64,000 nt of DNA, from contig NZ_JAPNTZ010000008.1 in the NCBI RefSeq assembly GCF_026626335.1, forward strand, positions 186,001 through 250,000. Reading direction: 5' to 3'. The notes beneath the pieces were generated by a model. It did no database searches. It was given only the letters and a program-made list of their open reading frames with translations, and was not told the origin of the DNA. Shown here piece after piece: positions 1-8,274 of the stretch (its first letter is position 1; each line of letters opens with the position of its first letter). A program made the position numbers and the translations under genes. This DNA is from Paractinoplanes pyxinae. Its GTDB lineage: Bacteria > Actinomycetota > Actinomycetes > Mycobacteriales > Micromonosporaceae.

Positions 1-7
1 CACCCTG

Positions 8-23
8 ATGTTTACGCAAACAT
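8..23. promoter_or_regulatory. LacI-type operator, copy 1
   Basis: The 16-bp near-palindrome ATGTTTACGCAAACAT carries the central CG typical of LacI-family operators. It is the exact reverse complement of the element at 72-87. It lies upstream of the LacI-family gene that starts near 108, so autoregulation is the simplest reading. The gene to the left is outside the window and could be a second target. Confidence 0.65.
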
Positions 24-71
24 GACGCGCCGCGAGCCGTTCGACAATGTTTCTTTCAGTTCACTGCTGTG

Positions 72-87
72 ATGTTTGCGTAAACAT
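72..87. promoter_or_regulatory. LacI-type operator, copy 2
   Basis: ATGTTTGCGTAAACAT is the exact inverse of copy 1. The two centres are 64 bp apart, about six helical turns, which would suit looping by a tetramer or simultaneous occupancy of one face. It ends 20 bp before the GTG start of the LacI gene, where it would block transcription. Confidence 0.65.
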
Positions 88-107
88 GCGGGTGATAGTT
101 TCACCGA

Positions 108-1145
108 GTGCAGCGAACGTCAAGCAACCGTCGTCGCGGCGTCTCGATGGCCGACGTGGCGCGTCTAGCTGGGGTGTCCGCCCAGACGGTCAGCCGGGTC
201 TCGACCGGTCATCCCGGCGTGCTCGAGTCGACGCGTCGCGAGGTACTGAACGCGATGCAACAACTTGGCTATCGACCCAATAGTGCCGCGCGTGCGTTGA
301 AACGCGGGGAATTTCGCACGATTGGTGTCATCTTGTTCACACTCGCGACCACCGGCAACAGCCGCACGGTCGAGGCGATCGCCGCGCACGCCGCCCGCGA
401 GGGCTACGCGATCACGCTCATCCCGGTCGCCGTGCCGACCCAGGACGGGGTGCTCGGCGCCTTCACCCGCCTCGGCGAGCTGGCCGTCGACGGCATCGTC
501 GTGATCATGGAAGTGCACCTGCTCGACGCGGCCGACCTGACGCTGCCGCCGGGCGTGCCGGTCGTGGTGGTCGACTCCGACGCCGGCGACCGCTACCCGG
601 TCGTCGACGCCGACCAGGCCGAGGGCGCTCGCCAGGCGGTCCGCCACCTGCTCAAGCTCGGTCACGAGACGGTCTGGCACGTCACCGGCCCGGACGAGTC
701 GTTCTCCAGTGCCCGCCGGGCCCAGGCCTGGCAAGAGGTGCTGGAAGAGGCCGGCCGCCCGGTGCCCCCGTGCGAGCACGGCGACTGGTCGGCCGAGTCG
801 GGCTATCGCGCCGGGCTCAAGCTGGCCGCCAGGCCCGAATGCACGGCGATCTTCGCGGCCAACGACCAGATGGCCCTGGGCGTGCTGCGCGCCCTGCACG
901 AGGCCGGCCGCCGCGTGCCCGAGGACGTCAGCGTGGTCGGCTTCGACGACATCCCCGACGCCGGCTCGTTCACGCCCCCGCTGACCACGATCCACCAGGA
1001 CTGGGCCGAGATCGGCCGGCGCTGCGTCCAGGGCCTGCTCGAGCAGATCAACCGGCACACCCTGCGACCGGGCACGGTCCTGATCCCGACGGCGCTGATC
1101 GAACGCGAGAGCGCCGCGCCGCCGCCAGCGGATCAACGACAGTAA
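108..1145 (+). CDS. LacI-family transcriptional regulator
   Basis: Cytoplasmic DNA-binding regulator, normally a repressor of sugar-use genes. An N-terminal LacI helix-turn-helix (MADVARLAGVSAQTVSRV, about residues 14-31) and hinge are followed by a periplasmic-binding-protein-like effector domain to the C-terminus, with the usual FAANDQMALG and VSVVGFDD signatures. Length (345 aa) is normal for the family. The GTG start at 108 gives a 13-residue lead; ATG at 147 is an equally plausible start, and neither has a strong ribosome site. Two inverted operators lie directly upstream. No sugar transporter follows it, so its effector is unknown and its target may lie left of the window. Confidence 0.92.
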   Translation: MQRTSSNRRRGVSMADVARLAGVSAQTVSRVSTGHPGVLESTRREVLNAMQQLGYRPNSAARALKRGEFRTIGVILFTLATTGNSRTVEAIAAHAAREGYAITLIPVAVPTQDGVLGAFTRLGELAVDGIVVIMEVHLLDAADLTLPPGVPVVVVDSDAGDRYPVVDADQAEGARQAVRHLLKLGHETVWHVTGPDESFSSARRAQAWQEVLEEAGRPVPPCEHGDWSAESGYRAGLKLAARPECTAIFAANDQMALGVLRALHEAGRRVPEDVSVVGFDDIPDAGSFTPPLTTIHQDWAEIGRRCVQGLLEQINRHTLRPGTVLIPTALIERESAAPPPADQRQ

Positions 1146-1195
1146 CTTGCTTCGGCGACCGCCGAGCGGCTTGGATGCTGCCTCGGGAGGTCGAC

Positions 1196-2230
1196 ATGGG
1201 CAGCGTTCAACTGGTGCACGGCGACATGTTCACGCGGCCGTGCGACCTCATCGTCCTGCCCTGCTCGACGGTCGGCAGCGCGACAAGGTTCGTGGCGCAG
1301 CGGCTGCGGGAACACGACATCGCCTGGCCCACCCCGGCCCAGCTGGGCACGGTCAAGATCAGCCGGTTCGACGGCGCCCAGAACCTCGCCCAGCAGGTGG
1401 CCTGGGCGACCTCGGTCAAGGGCGGCGGCAGTGACCTGCGCATGATCGAGAAGATCGGCCGCCGCCTGGGCGAGGCCACGACCGAGGCGCCCTACCCGCA
1501 GAAGATCGCGGCGCCGCTGCTCGGTACCGGAGCCGGCCATCTGGCGCCGGAGGACGTGCTCGACCGGCTCACCGCCGGCTTCCTGGCCACCGCCTCGCGG
1601 GAGGCCACGCTCCGGATCTTCGTGCTGGCCCGTGAGACGTACGACGACCTGGTGCGCCACCGCGACGGGCTCCCGGCCTCGGACCAGCCCTCCCCTGCCG
1701 TACGGAAAGCCCTGCCCGACGCCCGTGATCGAGAAGCGCAGCGGGTGCACACCTCGGCGGAACCGGTGCGGGTCTTCATCAGCTACACCGCCGACACGCC
1801 CGCGGTGAAGACGTGGGTGCGTGACCTCGGCGCCTTCCTGCGGGCCAGCGGCGTCAACGCGCGCCTCGACATCTGGCACCTGATGGTCGGCATGAACCTG
1901 CAGCAGTGGATGCAGAACGAGATCACGCAGGCCGACCGGGTCGTGCTGGTCTGCACCGAGGCGTACGCGAAAAGGGCCGACGACCTCGACGGCGGCCTGG
2001 CCTACGAGATCAAGCAGATCCAGGAGGACATCGGCGCCAAGAACGAGCAGCTCAAATACCTGCCGCTGGTGTGGTCGGCCGACGTGACGAAGGCGCTGCC
2101 GATCTTCCTCAAGCCGTACCTGTACGTCCACTGGCCTCCCACCGGCGACGACACCGAGGCCCGGCGCCGGCTTCTCGAGGCGATCCTCAGCCGCCAGGAG
2201 GAGGCTCCCCCGATCGGCGCCTACATCTGA
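1196..2230 (+). CDS. Macro-domain-like / SEFIR (TIR-like) fusion protein
   Basis: A 344-aa soluble protein of two parts. Residues about 1-165 resemble a macro (ADP-ribose-binding) domain: GDMF followed by a hydrophobic DLIVLPCS strand, and PLLGTGAGHLAPED near the end, matching the glycine-rich LGTG loop of the fold. Residues about 189-344 form a SEFIR/TIR-like domain: VRVFISYT, LDIWHL, ADRVVLVCTEAY and a GGLAYE-type segment. The ATG at 1196 has GGGAGG at 1185-1190; an in-frame ATG at 1175 lacks one. SEFIR and TIR domains signal or consume NAD in bacterial immunity, so self-sensing of a nucleotide product is possible. That is inference, and no catalytic assignment was made. A UvrC-like gene follows after 13 bp. 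Confidence 0.8.
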   Translation: MGSVQLVHGDMFTRPCDLIVLPCSTVGSATRFVAQRLREHDIAWPTPAQLGTVKISRFDGAQNLAQQVAWATSVKGGGSDLRMIEKIGRRLGEATTEAPYPQKIAAPLLGTGAGHLAPEDVLDRLTAGFLATASREATLRIFVLARETYDDLVRHRDGLPASDQPSPAVRKALPDARDREAQRVHTSAEPVRVFISYTADTPAVKTWVRDLGAFLRASGVNARLDIWHLMVGMNLQQWMQNEITQADRVVLVCTEAYAKRADDLDGGLAYEIKQIQEDIGAKNEQLKYLPLVWSADVTKALPIFLKPYLYVHWPPTGDDTEARRRLLEAILSRQEEAPPIGAYI

Positions 2231-2243
2231 GTAGTCTGCGGCC

Positions 2244-3116
2244 ATGAAGAACCTGCCGGCCGCGCCGGGCGTCTACCGGTTCCGCGACGCCGGCGGCCGC
2301 GTGCTCTACGTCGGACGGGCGACGCATCTGCGCAGCCGGGTCGCCTCCTACTGGGGCGATCTGCGCGACCGGCGGCATCTGCGGCGCATGGTTCCCCAGG
2401 TGGCACGGGTCGAGGCGGTGGCCTGCGACTCGGTGCACGAGGCGGCCTGGCTCGAACGCAACCTGCTCGAGCGCTCGAAGCCGCGGTGGAACCGGATCCG
2501 CGGCGGCATGGAGGCGCCGTTCTGCATCCGCATGTCGCCGTCGAAGATCGAGCTCGTGCACTGGCGGCCCGGCGTGGTGGCCGATTTCGGTCCGTACCTG
2601 GGTGGCACGCAGGCCCGGCTGGCGGTGTCGGGGCTCGAGCGGGTGCTGCCGTTGCGCTACACGGGCGACCGGCTGGACGGCGGGTTGCGCGATCTGGCCC
2701 GCCTGCGCGGCGTGCGCCCCGAGGACCGCGACGCGATCTCGGCGCGTCTGACGGCCGTGCTGCGGCGTGAGGTCGCGGCGCTTTCCCACGTACGAGATGA
2801 GTTGGCCCGGTGGCGCGACCGGGCCTCGGCGAACACGGCGTTCGAGCTGGCCGGCCGCATCCAGCAAGAGATCGAGGCGGTCGAGTGGATCGTGGCCGAG
2901 CAGAAGGTCACGATGCTGACGCCCGGTTCCGACGCCGAGATCTATGGGTACGCCGACGGGGTGCTCGTGAAGTTCCAGGTGCGCGCCGGACGGCTCGACC
3001 GGTGGGAGCAGCGGGCGTGCGCACCGGCCGCCGCGAAGCGCTTCCTCGCCCGTACGCCGCCGGAATGGTCCGAATTCGCGGCCCGCAACGCGGAACTGGC
3101 GCGCTCCCTAAACTGA
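2244..3116 (+). CDS. UvrC-like GIY-YIG endonuclease-fold protein, short form
   Basis: The N-terminus (GVYRF, then LYVGRATHLRSRV, about residues 9-34) is a GIY-YIG nuclease domain like the 3'-incision domain of UvrC. A helical stretch around residues 195-225 (ELAGRIQQEIEAVEWI) resembles the UVR motif that contacts UvrB. The protein is 290 aa and lacks the C-terminal RNase-H-like and HhH domains of full UvrC (about 600 aa), so it is a Cho-like short homologue. It begins 13 bp after the macro-SEFIR gene and ends 5 bp before the next gene, suggesting one transcript. A repair role is the default guess; accessory nuclease in a defence cassette is a speculative alternative. Confidence 0.78.
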   Translation: MKNLPAAPGVYRFRDAGGRVLYVGRATHLRSRVASYWGDLRDRRHLRRMVPQVARVEAVACDSVHEAAWLERNLLERSKPRWNRIRGGMEAPFCIRMSPSKIELVHWRPGVVADFGPYLGGTQARLAVSGLERVLPLRYTGDRLDGGLRDLARLRGVRPEDRDAISARLTAVLRREVAALSHVRDELARWRDRASANTAFELAGRIQQEIEAVEWIVAEQKVTMLTPGSDAEIYGYADGVLVKFQVRAGRLDRWEQRACAPAAAKRFLARTPPEWSEFAARNAELARSLN

Positions 3117-3121
3117 CCGAT

Positions 3122-4567
3122 GTGGATACGGTCGGGACCCTCCTGACCCAGCTGGTCGGGCAGCGCGGGCTGCTCGGGGTGGCCCTGCGCGCCCGCCTCA
3201 CCCCGTGGCAGCTGCGGCAATACCTGTCGGGCGCCGCCCTGCCGCCGACCACCGCGCCCCTGGAGGCCATCGGCAACGCCTGCGGCGCCGACGAGCCGCG
3301 GCTGGAGGCGCTGGTCGAGGCTTGGTATCAGCAGACGCACCCGCCCATCAAGGTGGAGCACCAGGGCTACCTGTTCCGCGACGACCGCCGCGGCTCGCCC
3401 GGCCTGCCGCCGCAGGGCCTGTACTACCGGGTTCTGCACGCGGTGTGGCTGCGGACGGGCAAGCTGCGGCCGATCCCGGGTCAGGAACCCGGGGCCGAGG
3501 TGGCGCTGCGCGAGTGGCATTTGGATCGGCTGCAGTCCGACGCCGACCTCCGCGCGTCGGTCCGGGCCCAGCTCGCACCCGGCGTGGACGACCGCGCGTG
3601 GCGGGCCGACGGGCCACCCGATCCGGACGCGCTGGAACGGCGCGTCGCCGCGGCCGGGCTGGACGTGCTCGGCGCCGGGCTGCTGCACCCGGACGAGGCG
3701 ATGCGGAACCGGGCCCGGGCGATCGCGTCGCGGCCCGGTCGCCCGCCGCAAGCTTCCCGGCACTGGGAGGCCGCCCTGGCCTGGCGTCCGTGGGAGGCGC
3801 CACCGGCCGCGCCGGCCTGGCTCACGAAGGTGGAGACGGCGGCCGAGATCCTGGCCGAGGTCCCCGTACGGGCCGACCCGCGGTGGCTCGAGTGGGCCTG
3901 GCGGACGGCGCCGGCCGACCGGGAAACGGCGGAGGCGGGAATCAGGGCCTGTTACCGGCTCGACGGACTGGCCGAGCCCGCGACGATTGTGTGGGCCGAC
4001 TCGCCGTACACCGCGGTCATGCTGCGCCGGTTGGCCGCGCCGCTCTATGACGGCGATCCCCCGCTCCGGGACCCGGCCCTCCGCATGACGAGGGAGCTGC
4101 GGACGCTGCTGGGCGTGGCCGAGGTGACGTGCGCCCGGCCGACCATCCCGATCGACGTGAACAACCATCTCGAACTCACCGGCCGGAACGCGGTCATGGC
4201 GACCGACCCGCTGCGCGCCCGCGCAGCCCTGGAGGAGGCGGCCCGGCACCTGCCCCGTCCGCGGCCACGCCTGGGCCCGGGAGTGCCGCCCCCGGCCGAG
4301 CCGAACGACCGCTACCACCACCTGCCCGGGCAGAGCCTGGCCCCGTGGCTCGACATGGCGACCCGGCTGGTCGAGACGGTGGCGGCCACCGGCCATCCGC
4401 TGGGCGAGCTGCCGCAGCGGCTGGCCGCGTACGCCGCCGCCAACTCGGCCGGGCCGTGGTGGCCGGGGCGGCGCGTGGTGATCGTGGCCGAGCGGCCGGT
4501 CGCGGTCGAGGCCGGGCCCGTGCTCCGGTGGTCGGACGGAACCGCGTACGAGCCTTTTGGAAATTAG
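3122..4567 (+). CDS. Hypothetical protein with N-terminal helix-turn-helix-like region
   Basis: A 481-aa soluble protein not recognised beyond its N-terminus. Residues about 5-65 (LVGQRGLLGVALRARLTPWQ, then QYLSG) look like an XRE/cro-type helix-turn-helix. The rest is rich in Trp, Pro and Arg and has no membrane segment. The GTG at 3122 is chosen because it is the first start after the UvrC-like stop and keeps the HTH intact. It is probably co-transcribed with the two genes upstream, ends with a short A/T-rich tail, and is followed by a stem-loop. Confidence 0.6.
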   Translation: MDTVGTLLTQLVGQRGLLGVALRARLTPWQLRQYLSGAALPPTTAPLEAIGNACGADEPRLEALVEAWYQQTHPPIKVEHQGYLFRDDRRGSPGLPPQGLYYRVLHAVWLRTGKLRPIPGQEPGAEVALREWHLDRLQSDADLRASVRAQLAPGVDDRAWRADGPPDPDALERRVAAAGLDVLGAGLLHPDEAMRNRARAIASRPGRPPQASRHWEAALAWRPWEAPPAAPAWLTKVETAAEILAEVPVRADPRWLEWAWRTAPADRETAEAGIRACYRLDGLAEPATIVWADSPYTAVMLRRLAAPLYDGDPPLRDPALRMTRELRTLLGVAEVTCARPTIPIDVNNHLELTGRNAVMATDPLRARAALEEAARHLPRPRPRLGPGVPPPAEPNDRYHHLPGQSLAPWLDMATRLVETVAATGHPLGELPQRLAAYAAANSAGPWWPGRRVVIVAERPVAVEAGPVLRWSDGTAYEPFGN

Positions 4568-4600
4568 ATTAACTATTGCTTGTATCAAGCCCTGTCGATG

Positions 4601-4655
4601 CCTCAGGATGGGGACGCGGCGCCGCATCCCCATCCCCCGCATTCATCCCCTGAGG
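4601..4655 (+). promoter_or_regulatory. Stem-loop that can mask the ribosome site of the ThuA gene
   Basis: GGATGGGGA (4606-4614) pairs perfectly with TCCCCATCC (4627-4635), and the loop itself holds the palindrome GCGGCGCCGC. Outside it, CCTCAGG (4601-4607) is complementary to CCTGAGG (4649-4655), which contains the likely ribosome site 7 nt before the ATG at 4663. The fold could end transcription of the gene upstream or control translation of the one downstream. Confidence 0.45.
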
Positions 4656-4662
4656 TATCGCC

Positions 4663-5919
4663 ATGCGTCTGCTCCAACGCGCCCTAGCGGCGGCCGCCCT
4701 ACTGCTCGCCTCGCTGGCTTTCCCCGGCCCGCCCGCGCACGCCGCCGACCCGTTCAAGGTGCTCGCGTTCTACAACGGAACGTGGGACGCCGCGCACATC
4801 GACTTCGACAAGGAAGCCCGCGAGTGGTTCCCGCAGGCGGCCGCCCAGAACGGCTTCACCTGGGAGGCCACCACGGACTGGAGCCGGCTTAGTGCCTCGG
4901 GTCTGGCCGGCTACAAGGTCATCATGTTCCTGGACGACGCGCCGCCCGCGAACCGCCGGGCCGCGTTCCAGCAGTACATGGAGAACGGCGGCGGCTTCCT
5001 CGGCTTCCACGTCAGCGCGTTCACCACGAACGCCGGCGACTGGAGCTGGTACTACAACACCTTCCTGGGCTCGGGGAACTTCGCCACCAACACGTGGGGC
5101 CCGACCGCCGAGACGCTGCGGCTGGGCACCCACCCGACCACGGCCGGCCTGCCCGCGACCATCCAGTCCTCGGTCAGCGAGTGGTACTCGTGGAGCCGCG
5201 ACCTGCGCCAGAACCCCGACATCGACATCCTGGCCTCGATCGACGCGTCCAGCTTCCCGGTCGGCACCGACCCCAATCAGCAGTGGCGCAGCGGCTACTA
5301 CCCGCTGATCTGGTCCAACCGCAACTACAAGATGATCTACACGAACTTCGGCCACAACGGCATGAACTACGAGACCAACACGCGTACGTCGTCCACCTTC
5401 GCCAGCGCCCAGCAGAACACCTGGCTGATCAACGCCATCAAGTGGCTGGCCACCGGCACCACGACGCCGCCGCCCACCGACCAGCCCATCGACCCCGCGG
5501 CGTGGTACCCGGTCGTCAACAAGAACAGCAACAAGTGCGTCGACGCCCGCGCGGCCGGAACGGTCAACGGAACCGCCATCCAGCAGTACGCCTGCAACAA
5601 CAGCACCGCCCAGCAGTACCAGTTCGCCCCCACCAGCAACGGCTACGTCCGCATCAACCAGCGCGGCAACGCCGCCCAGGCCCTGGACGTCACCAACGTC
5701 TCCACCGCCGACAACGCCCCCATCCAGACCTGGACCTACAGCGGGGGCGCCAACCAGCAGTGGCAGCCCGTCGCCGAAGGCGGCGGCTACTACCACTTCG
5801 TGAACCGCAACAGCGGCAAGTGCCTGGACGTCCCGGCGGCCTCTCAGGCCGACAGCGTCCAGTTGGTTCAGTACGCCTGCAACGGGACCGCCGCCCAAAG
5901 CTTCCGCCTCACCCGCTGA
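4663..5919 (+). CDS. Secreted ThuA-domain protein with C-terminal ricin-type lectin (CBM13)
   Basis: An exported protein of 418 aa. Residues 1-27 are a signal peptide ending AHA. Residues about 28-265 are a ThuA-like (glutamine-amidotransferase fold) domain, recognisable from VLAFYNGTWDAAHI, GGGFLGFHVSAF and the closing NTWLINAIKWL. A TTTPPPTDQP linker leads to a ricin B lectin repeat domain (residues about 283-418) with KCVDA/KCLDV and QQW-type motifs. ThuA proteins in actinobacteria are linked to trehalose or other sugar use, and the lectin probably holds the enzyme on polysaccharide. The substrate is not determinable. The gene is monocistronic, between a structured leader and a strong terminator. 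Confidence 0.88.
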   Translation: MRLLQRALAAAALLLASLAFPGPPAHAADPFKVLAFYNGTWDAAHIDFDKEAREWFPQAAAQNGFTWEATTDWSRLSASGLAGYKVIMFLDDAPPANRRAAFQQYMENGGGFLGFHVSAFTTNAGDWSWYYNTFLGSGNFATNTWGPTAETLRLGTHPTTAGLPATIQSSVSEWYSWSRDLRQNPDIDILASIDASSFPVGTDPNQQWRSGYYPLIWSNRNYKMIYTNFGHNGMNYETNTRTSSTFASAQQNTWLINAIKWLATGTTTPPPTDQPIDPAAWYPVVNKNSNKCVDARAAGTVNGTAIQQYACNNSTAQQYQFAPTSNGYVRINQRGNAAQALDVTNVSTADNAPIQTWTYSGGANQQWQPVAEGGGYYHFVNRNSGKCLDVPAASQADSVQLVQYACNGTAAQSFRLTR

Positions 5920-5925
5920 CACCCC

Positions 5926-5956
5926 GGCCCCGCGACTCTCGGGTCGCGGGGCCTTT
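5926..5956. terminator. Bidirectional hairpin terminator
   Basis: GGCCCCGCGAC (5926-5936) and GTCGCGGGGCC (5943-5953) form a perfect 11-bp stem with a 6-nt loop, followed by TTT on the + strand. It sits between the convergent ThuA gene and the 5968-6564 gene and can serve both. Confidence 0.8.
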
Positions 5957-5967
5957 CGAGGGCAGAC

Positions 5968-6564
5968 TCACTTGAGAGTGATGCGGAACCTCGAGCTTCC
6001 GGCCGGTCGGACCTTGATGATGTCGCCGTCGCCCTGATCGAGCAGACCAGCTCGCCGCAGCGAGTCGAGGAAGTCGGCGAACTCGAGCCGCGAGAGCTGC
6101 TCGCGAATCTCGGGTGACAGCGCCGCATACAGCTCGTCGGGGGTCTTGCCGTCGGCGATCTCGGCGTTGCCGGTCAGATCGGCGAGGATCTCTTGTTCGC
6201 TGGCCTTGAGCTGAACCCGGCGGATCTCGAACAACATCGGCAGGACCGCGGCCGCCACGGCCGCCGGCAGCTGCGCGGTGCCGAGCACCGCGAGGAGCCC
6301 ACCCAGAAAGGCCGACGCCACCACGGTCTTCGTCGCCGCGCGGGTCAGATCGACCTCCCAGCCGCCGGGCCGGAACTCGAGCTCGGCGCCCGGTCGCCCA
6401 CCCGGTGTCAGGCCCTCCTCGACCGACCGCAGGAACACCGAACGTCCTTGCCGGGCGGCGTAGGTGTCGGGCAGCAGTGACGTCCACAGTTCGTCGAGAT
6501 CGTCGCGGGTCGCCCGCGTCGCCGCGGGATCAAGACGCGCGACGACGAAGTTCTCCAGGTCCAT
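5968..6564 (-). CDS. Hypothetical protein, coupled to the HEALH protein
   Basis: A 198-aa protein of unknown function. A hydrophobic stretch (VVASAFLGGLLAVLGTAQLP, about residues 83-102) may be a membrane segment or buried helix. The N- and C-terminal thirds are charged and look soluble, and the C-terminus (FRITLK) is short and basic. The ATG at 6564 overlaps the TGA of the upstream gene as TGATG, so translation is almost certainly coupled and the two proteins probably work together. A TTG three bases upstream is possible but less likely. No known domain was recognised. Confidence 0.68.
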   Translation of the reverse strand: MDLENFVVARLDPAATRATRDDLDELWTSLLPDTYAARQGRSVFLRSVEEGLTPGGRPGAELEFRPGGWEVDLTRAATKTVVASAFLGGLLAVLGTAQLPAAVAAAVLPMLFEIRRVQLKASEQEILADLTGNAEIADGKTPDELYAALSPEIREQLSRLEFADFLDSLRRAGLLDQGDGDIIKVRPAGSSRFRITLK

Positions 6565-8219
6565 CAAACGTCCTTCGGGTAGGCGGCCAGGTCGAACGAG
6601 GTTTCCTCGGTGATCAAGTGGCTGATGGTCCGTCCGATCAAGTCGGCGCCGGCGGTGAGGATGCTCGGATCCTCCCTGGCCGTCCCGGCGTGCTGACGCA
6701 GGTAGCGCAGCAACACATCGCCGGTCACCGCCGAGCAGAGCAACAGGATGGGCAGATCGTTTGCGCCGACCCGGAACGCCAGGACATCGGCCGGCGAGCT
6801 GTCCTTGTCACGGATGCTCCCGATGGCGAACGAGAACGTGTCGTTCTCTTGTGCCCAGAGGTCGAACTGCTGGAACGGCGAAAGGTCGAAGAGCGCGGTC
6901 AACCTCGTGCGCGTCAGGGCCCGCGACCACCGTCGCCGCCACTCGTCGTCGCCGAAGCACCGCAGGGACACGTTCGTGAGCACCTTGACCTGGTCGGGCC
7001 GGCCGGCGGCCACCGTGGCCAGTTGGTCCGGCTCGCTGAACACCACCATGTCCAGTTCCCCGGCGGTGTCACCACTGCGGGCCGCCACGACCGGCCGTGC
7101 CCCCAGGCCGGCGAGCCAGGCCGCATCGGCATCCGCGAACCGGAACTGGTCGAGCATGCGGAAAGCCGGGCGCACGGCGCAGAAGACGTAGGTCTCGGTG
7201 GGTGACGCCGACAGCAGCCGCAGATGATCGGAACCACGCAGATCCTCTAGCCGGGCCAGCCGCACCGGCCGGGGAGCGTCGCGAACCACGAGGCGTTCAC
7301 GCCGCCACATCTCGTAGGACTCCTCCTCGACCGTCCGCTCGTCGGTGGAAGGGAGGAGGAGCCCGGCCGTGTGGGGAGCGCGACGCTCCACCACGCCGAT
7401 CACCTCGCCGATCAGATCCCGATGGCCGTCGTACGCCAGCGTGGGCGCCCGCGAACCGAGCAGGCCGGCCAGCCGGTGGTGCAGAACCTCGGAGCAGACC
7501 TGCCAGTCGGACGAGTAGACACCGTCGTACGTCTCCGGCCGTAGGGCCGGATCCTCCAGGGCAGCCCGCACCGCAGCCAGGCCGGCCGAATCGCCCAGAG
7601 CCGCTTCACAGTCGGCCCAGGCGCTGCGCCAGAAGTCCTCGTCGACCAGTCCGTGCAGCCGGCCGAAGCGGCTGTCGGGCCGATCGGCGGGCTCCACCCG
7701 TCGCCACGCGTCCGGCGCGAACTGCGCCCCGAGGAGCGTCTCGACGGCGTGCGACTGCATGCACACCCGCACCACCGCCTCCAGCATCAGCTCCTTGCGG
7801 CGGTCGTGGTCGGCCAGGTGTGGCACGAGGTCGGCCGCGTCCTGATACCAGCCCCGATAGTCGGGATAGCCCGCGAGGAGGGCGAGGTCGCCCGACCCGA
7901 CCAGCCAGATGCTGCCGAAGGTGGCGAACGACTCGTGTGTCCCCCGACAGGCATCAACCAATTTGCGAAGTGCGGAAAGGTGGTCTTCCTCGGTATGCCG
8001 GCTGAGCACCGCGTACGCCGCGAGCGCCATCCCGTAGCCGGTCGTGTCGTTGAGGACGGAGTGCAGAGCCTCGTGAGCGGTGACGAGCCGGCCACCGGGC
8101 GAATCGGCGTCGGTACCACGCAGATTCGTCGACCAGGCGTCGAAGTTGTTGTACCCGCCCTCTCCCGCCTCGGCGGCGCCCGCGAGAAGCAGCTGGACCA
8201 AGTGGTCGGGCACCGTCAC
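6564..8219 (-). CDS. Hypothetical protein with HExxH motif
   Basis: A 551-aa soluble protein with no signal peptide. Residues 49-53 read HEALH, the form of a zinc-metallopeptidase site, in TAHEALHSVLNDTTGYG; no third zinc ligand could be assigned by eye. The rest is a mixed alpha/beta protein with a Trp-rich C-terminal third (FQQFDLWAQEN). The motif may be chance. The gene is coupled to the 198-aa protein downstream through a TGATG overlap. No family is recognised. Confidence 0.65.
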   Translation of the reverse strand: MTVPDHLVQLLLAGAAEAGEGGYNNFDAWSTNLRGTDADSPGGRLVTAHEALHSVLNDTTGYGMALAAYAVLSRHTEEDHLSALRKLVDACRGTHESFATFGSIWLVGSGDLALLAGYPDYRGWYQDAADLVPHLADHDRRKELMLEAVVRVCMQSHAVETLLGAQFAPDAWRRVEPADRPDSRFGRLHGLVDEDFWRSAWADCEAALGDSAGLAAVRAALEDPALRPETYDGVYSSDWQVCSEVLHHRLAGLLGSRAPTLAYDGHRDLIGEVIGVVERRAPHTAGLLLPSTDERTVEEESYEMWRRERLVVRDAPRPVRLARLEDLRGSDHLRLLSASPTETYVFCAVRPAFRMLDQFRFADADAAWLAGLGARPVVAARSGDTAGELDMVVFSEPDQLATVAAGRPDQVKVLTNVSLRCFGDDEWRRRWSRALTRTRLTALFDLSPFQQFDLWAQENDTFSFAIGSIRDKDSSPADVLAFRVGANDLPILLLCSAVTGDVLLRYLRQHAGTAREDPSILTAGADLIGRTISHLITEETSFDLAAYPKDV

Positions 8220-8252
8220 CTCCGGTAGCGCGCTTCCGCAAACCGTACTGAA

Positions 8253-8269
8253 CGCCGGCCCCTCCGGCG
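8253..8269 (-). terminator. Short GC hairpin downstream of the VOC gene
   Basis: CGCCGG (8253-8258) and CCGGCG (8264-8269) pair around a 5-nt loop, 6 bp past the VOC stop. There is no U tract, so termination is only a suggestion. Confidence 0.35.
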
Positions 8270-8274
8270 AGCCG

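Noticed and set aside
2244..3116. Full-length uvrC
   Set aside because: Only the GIY-YIG and UVR-like parts are present; the second catalytic domain and HhH are missing, with no downstream remnant.
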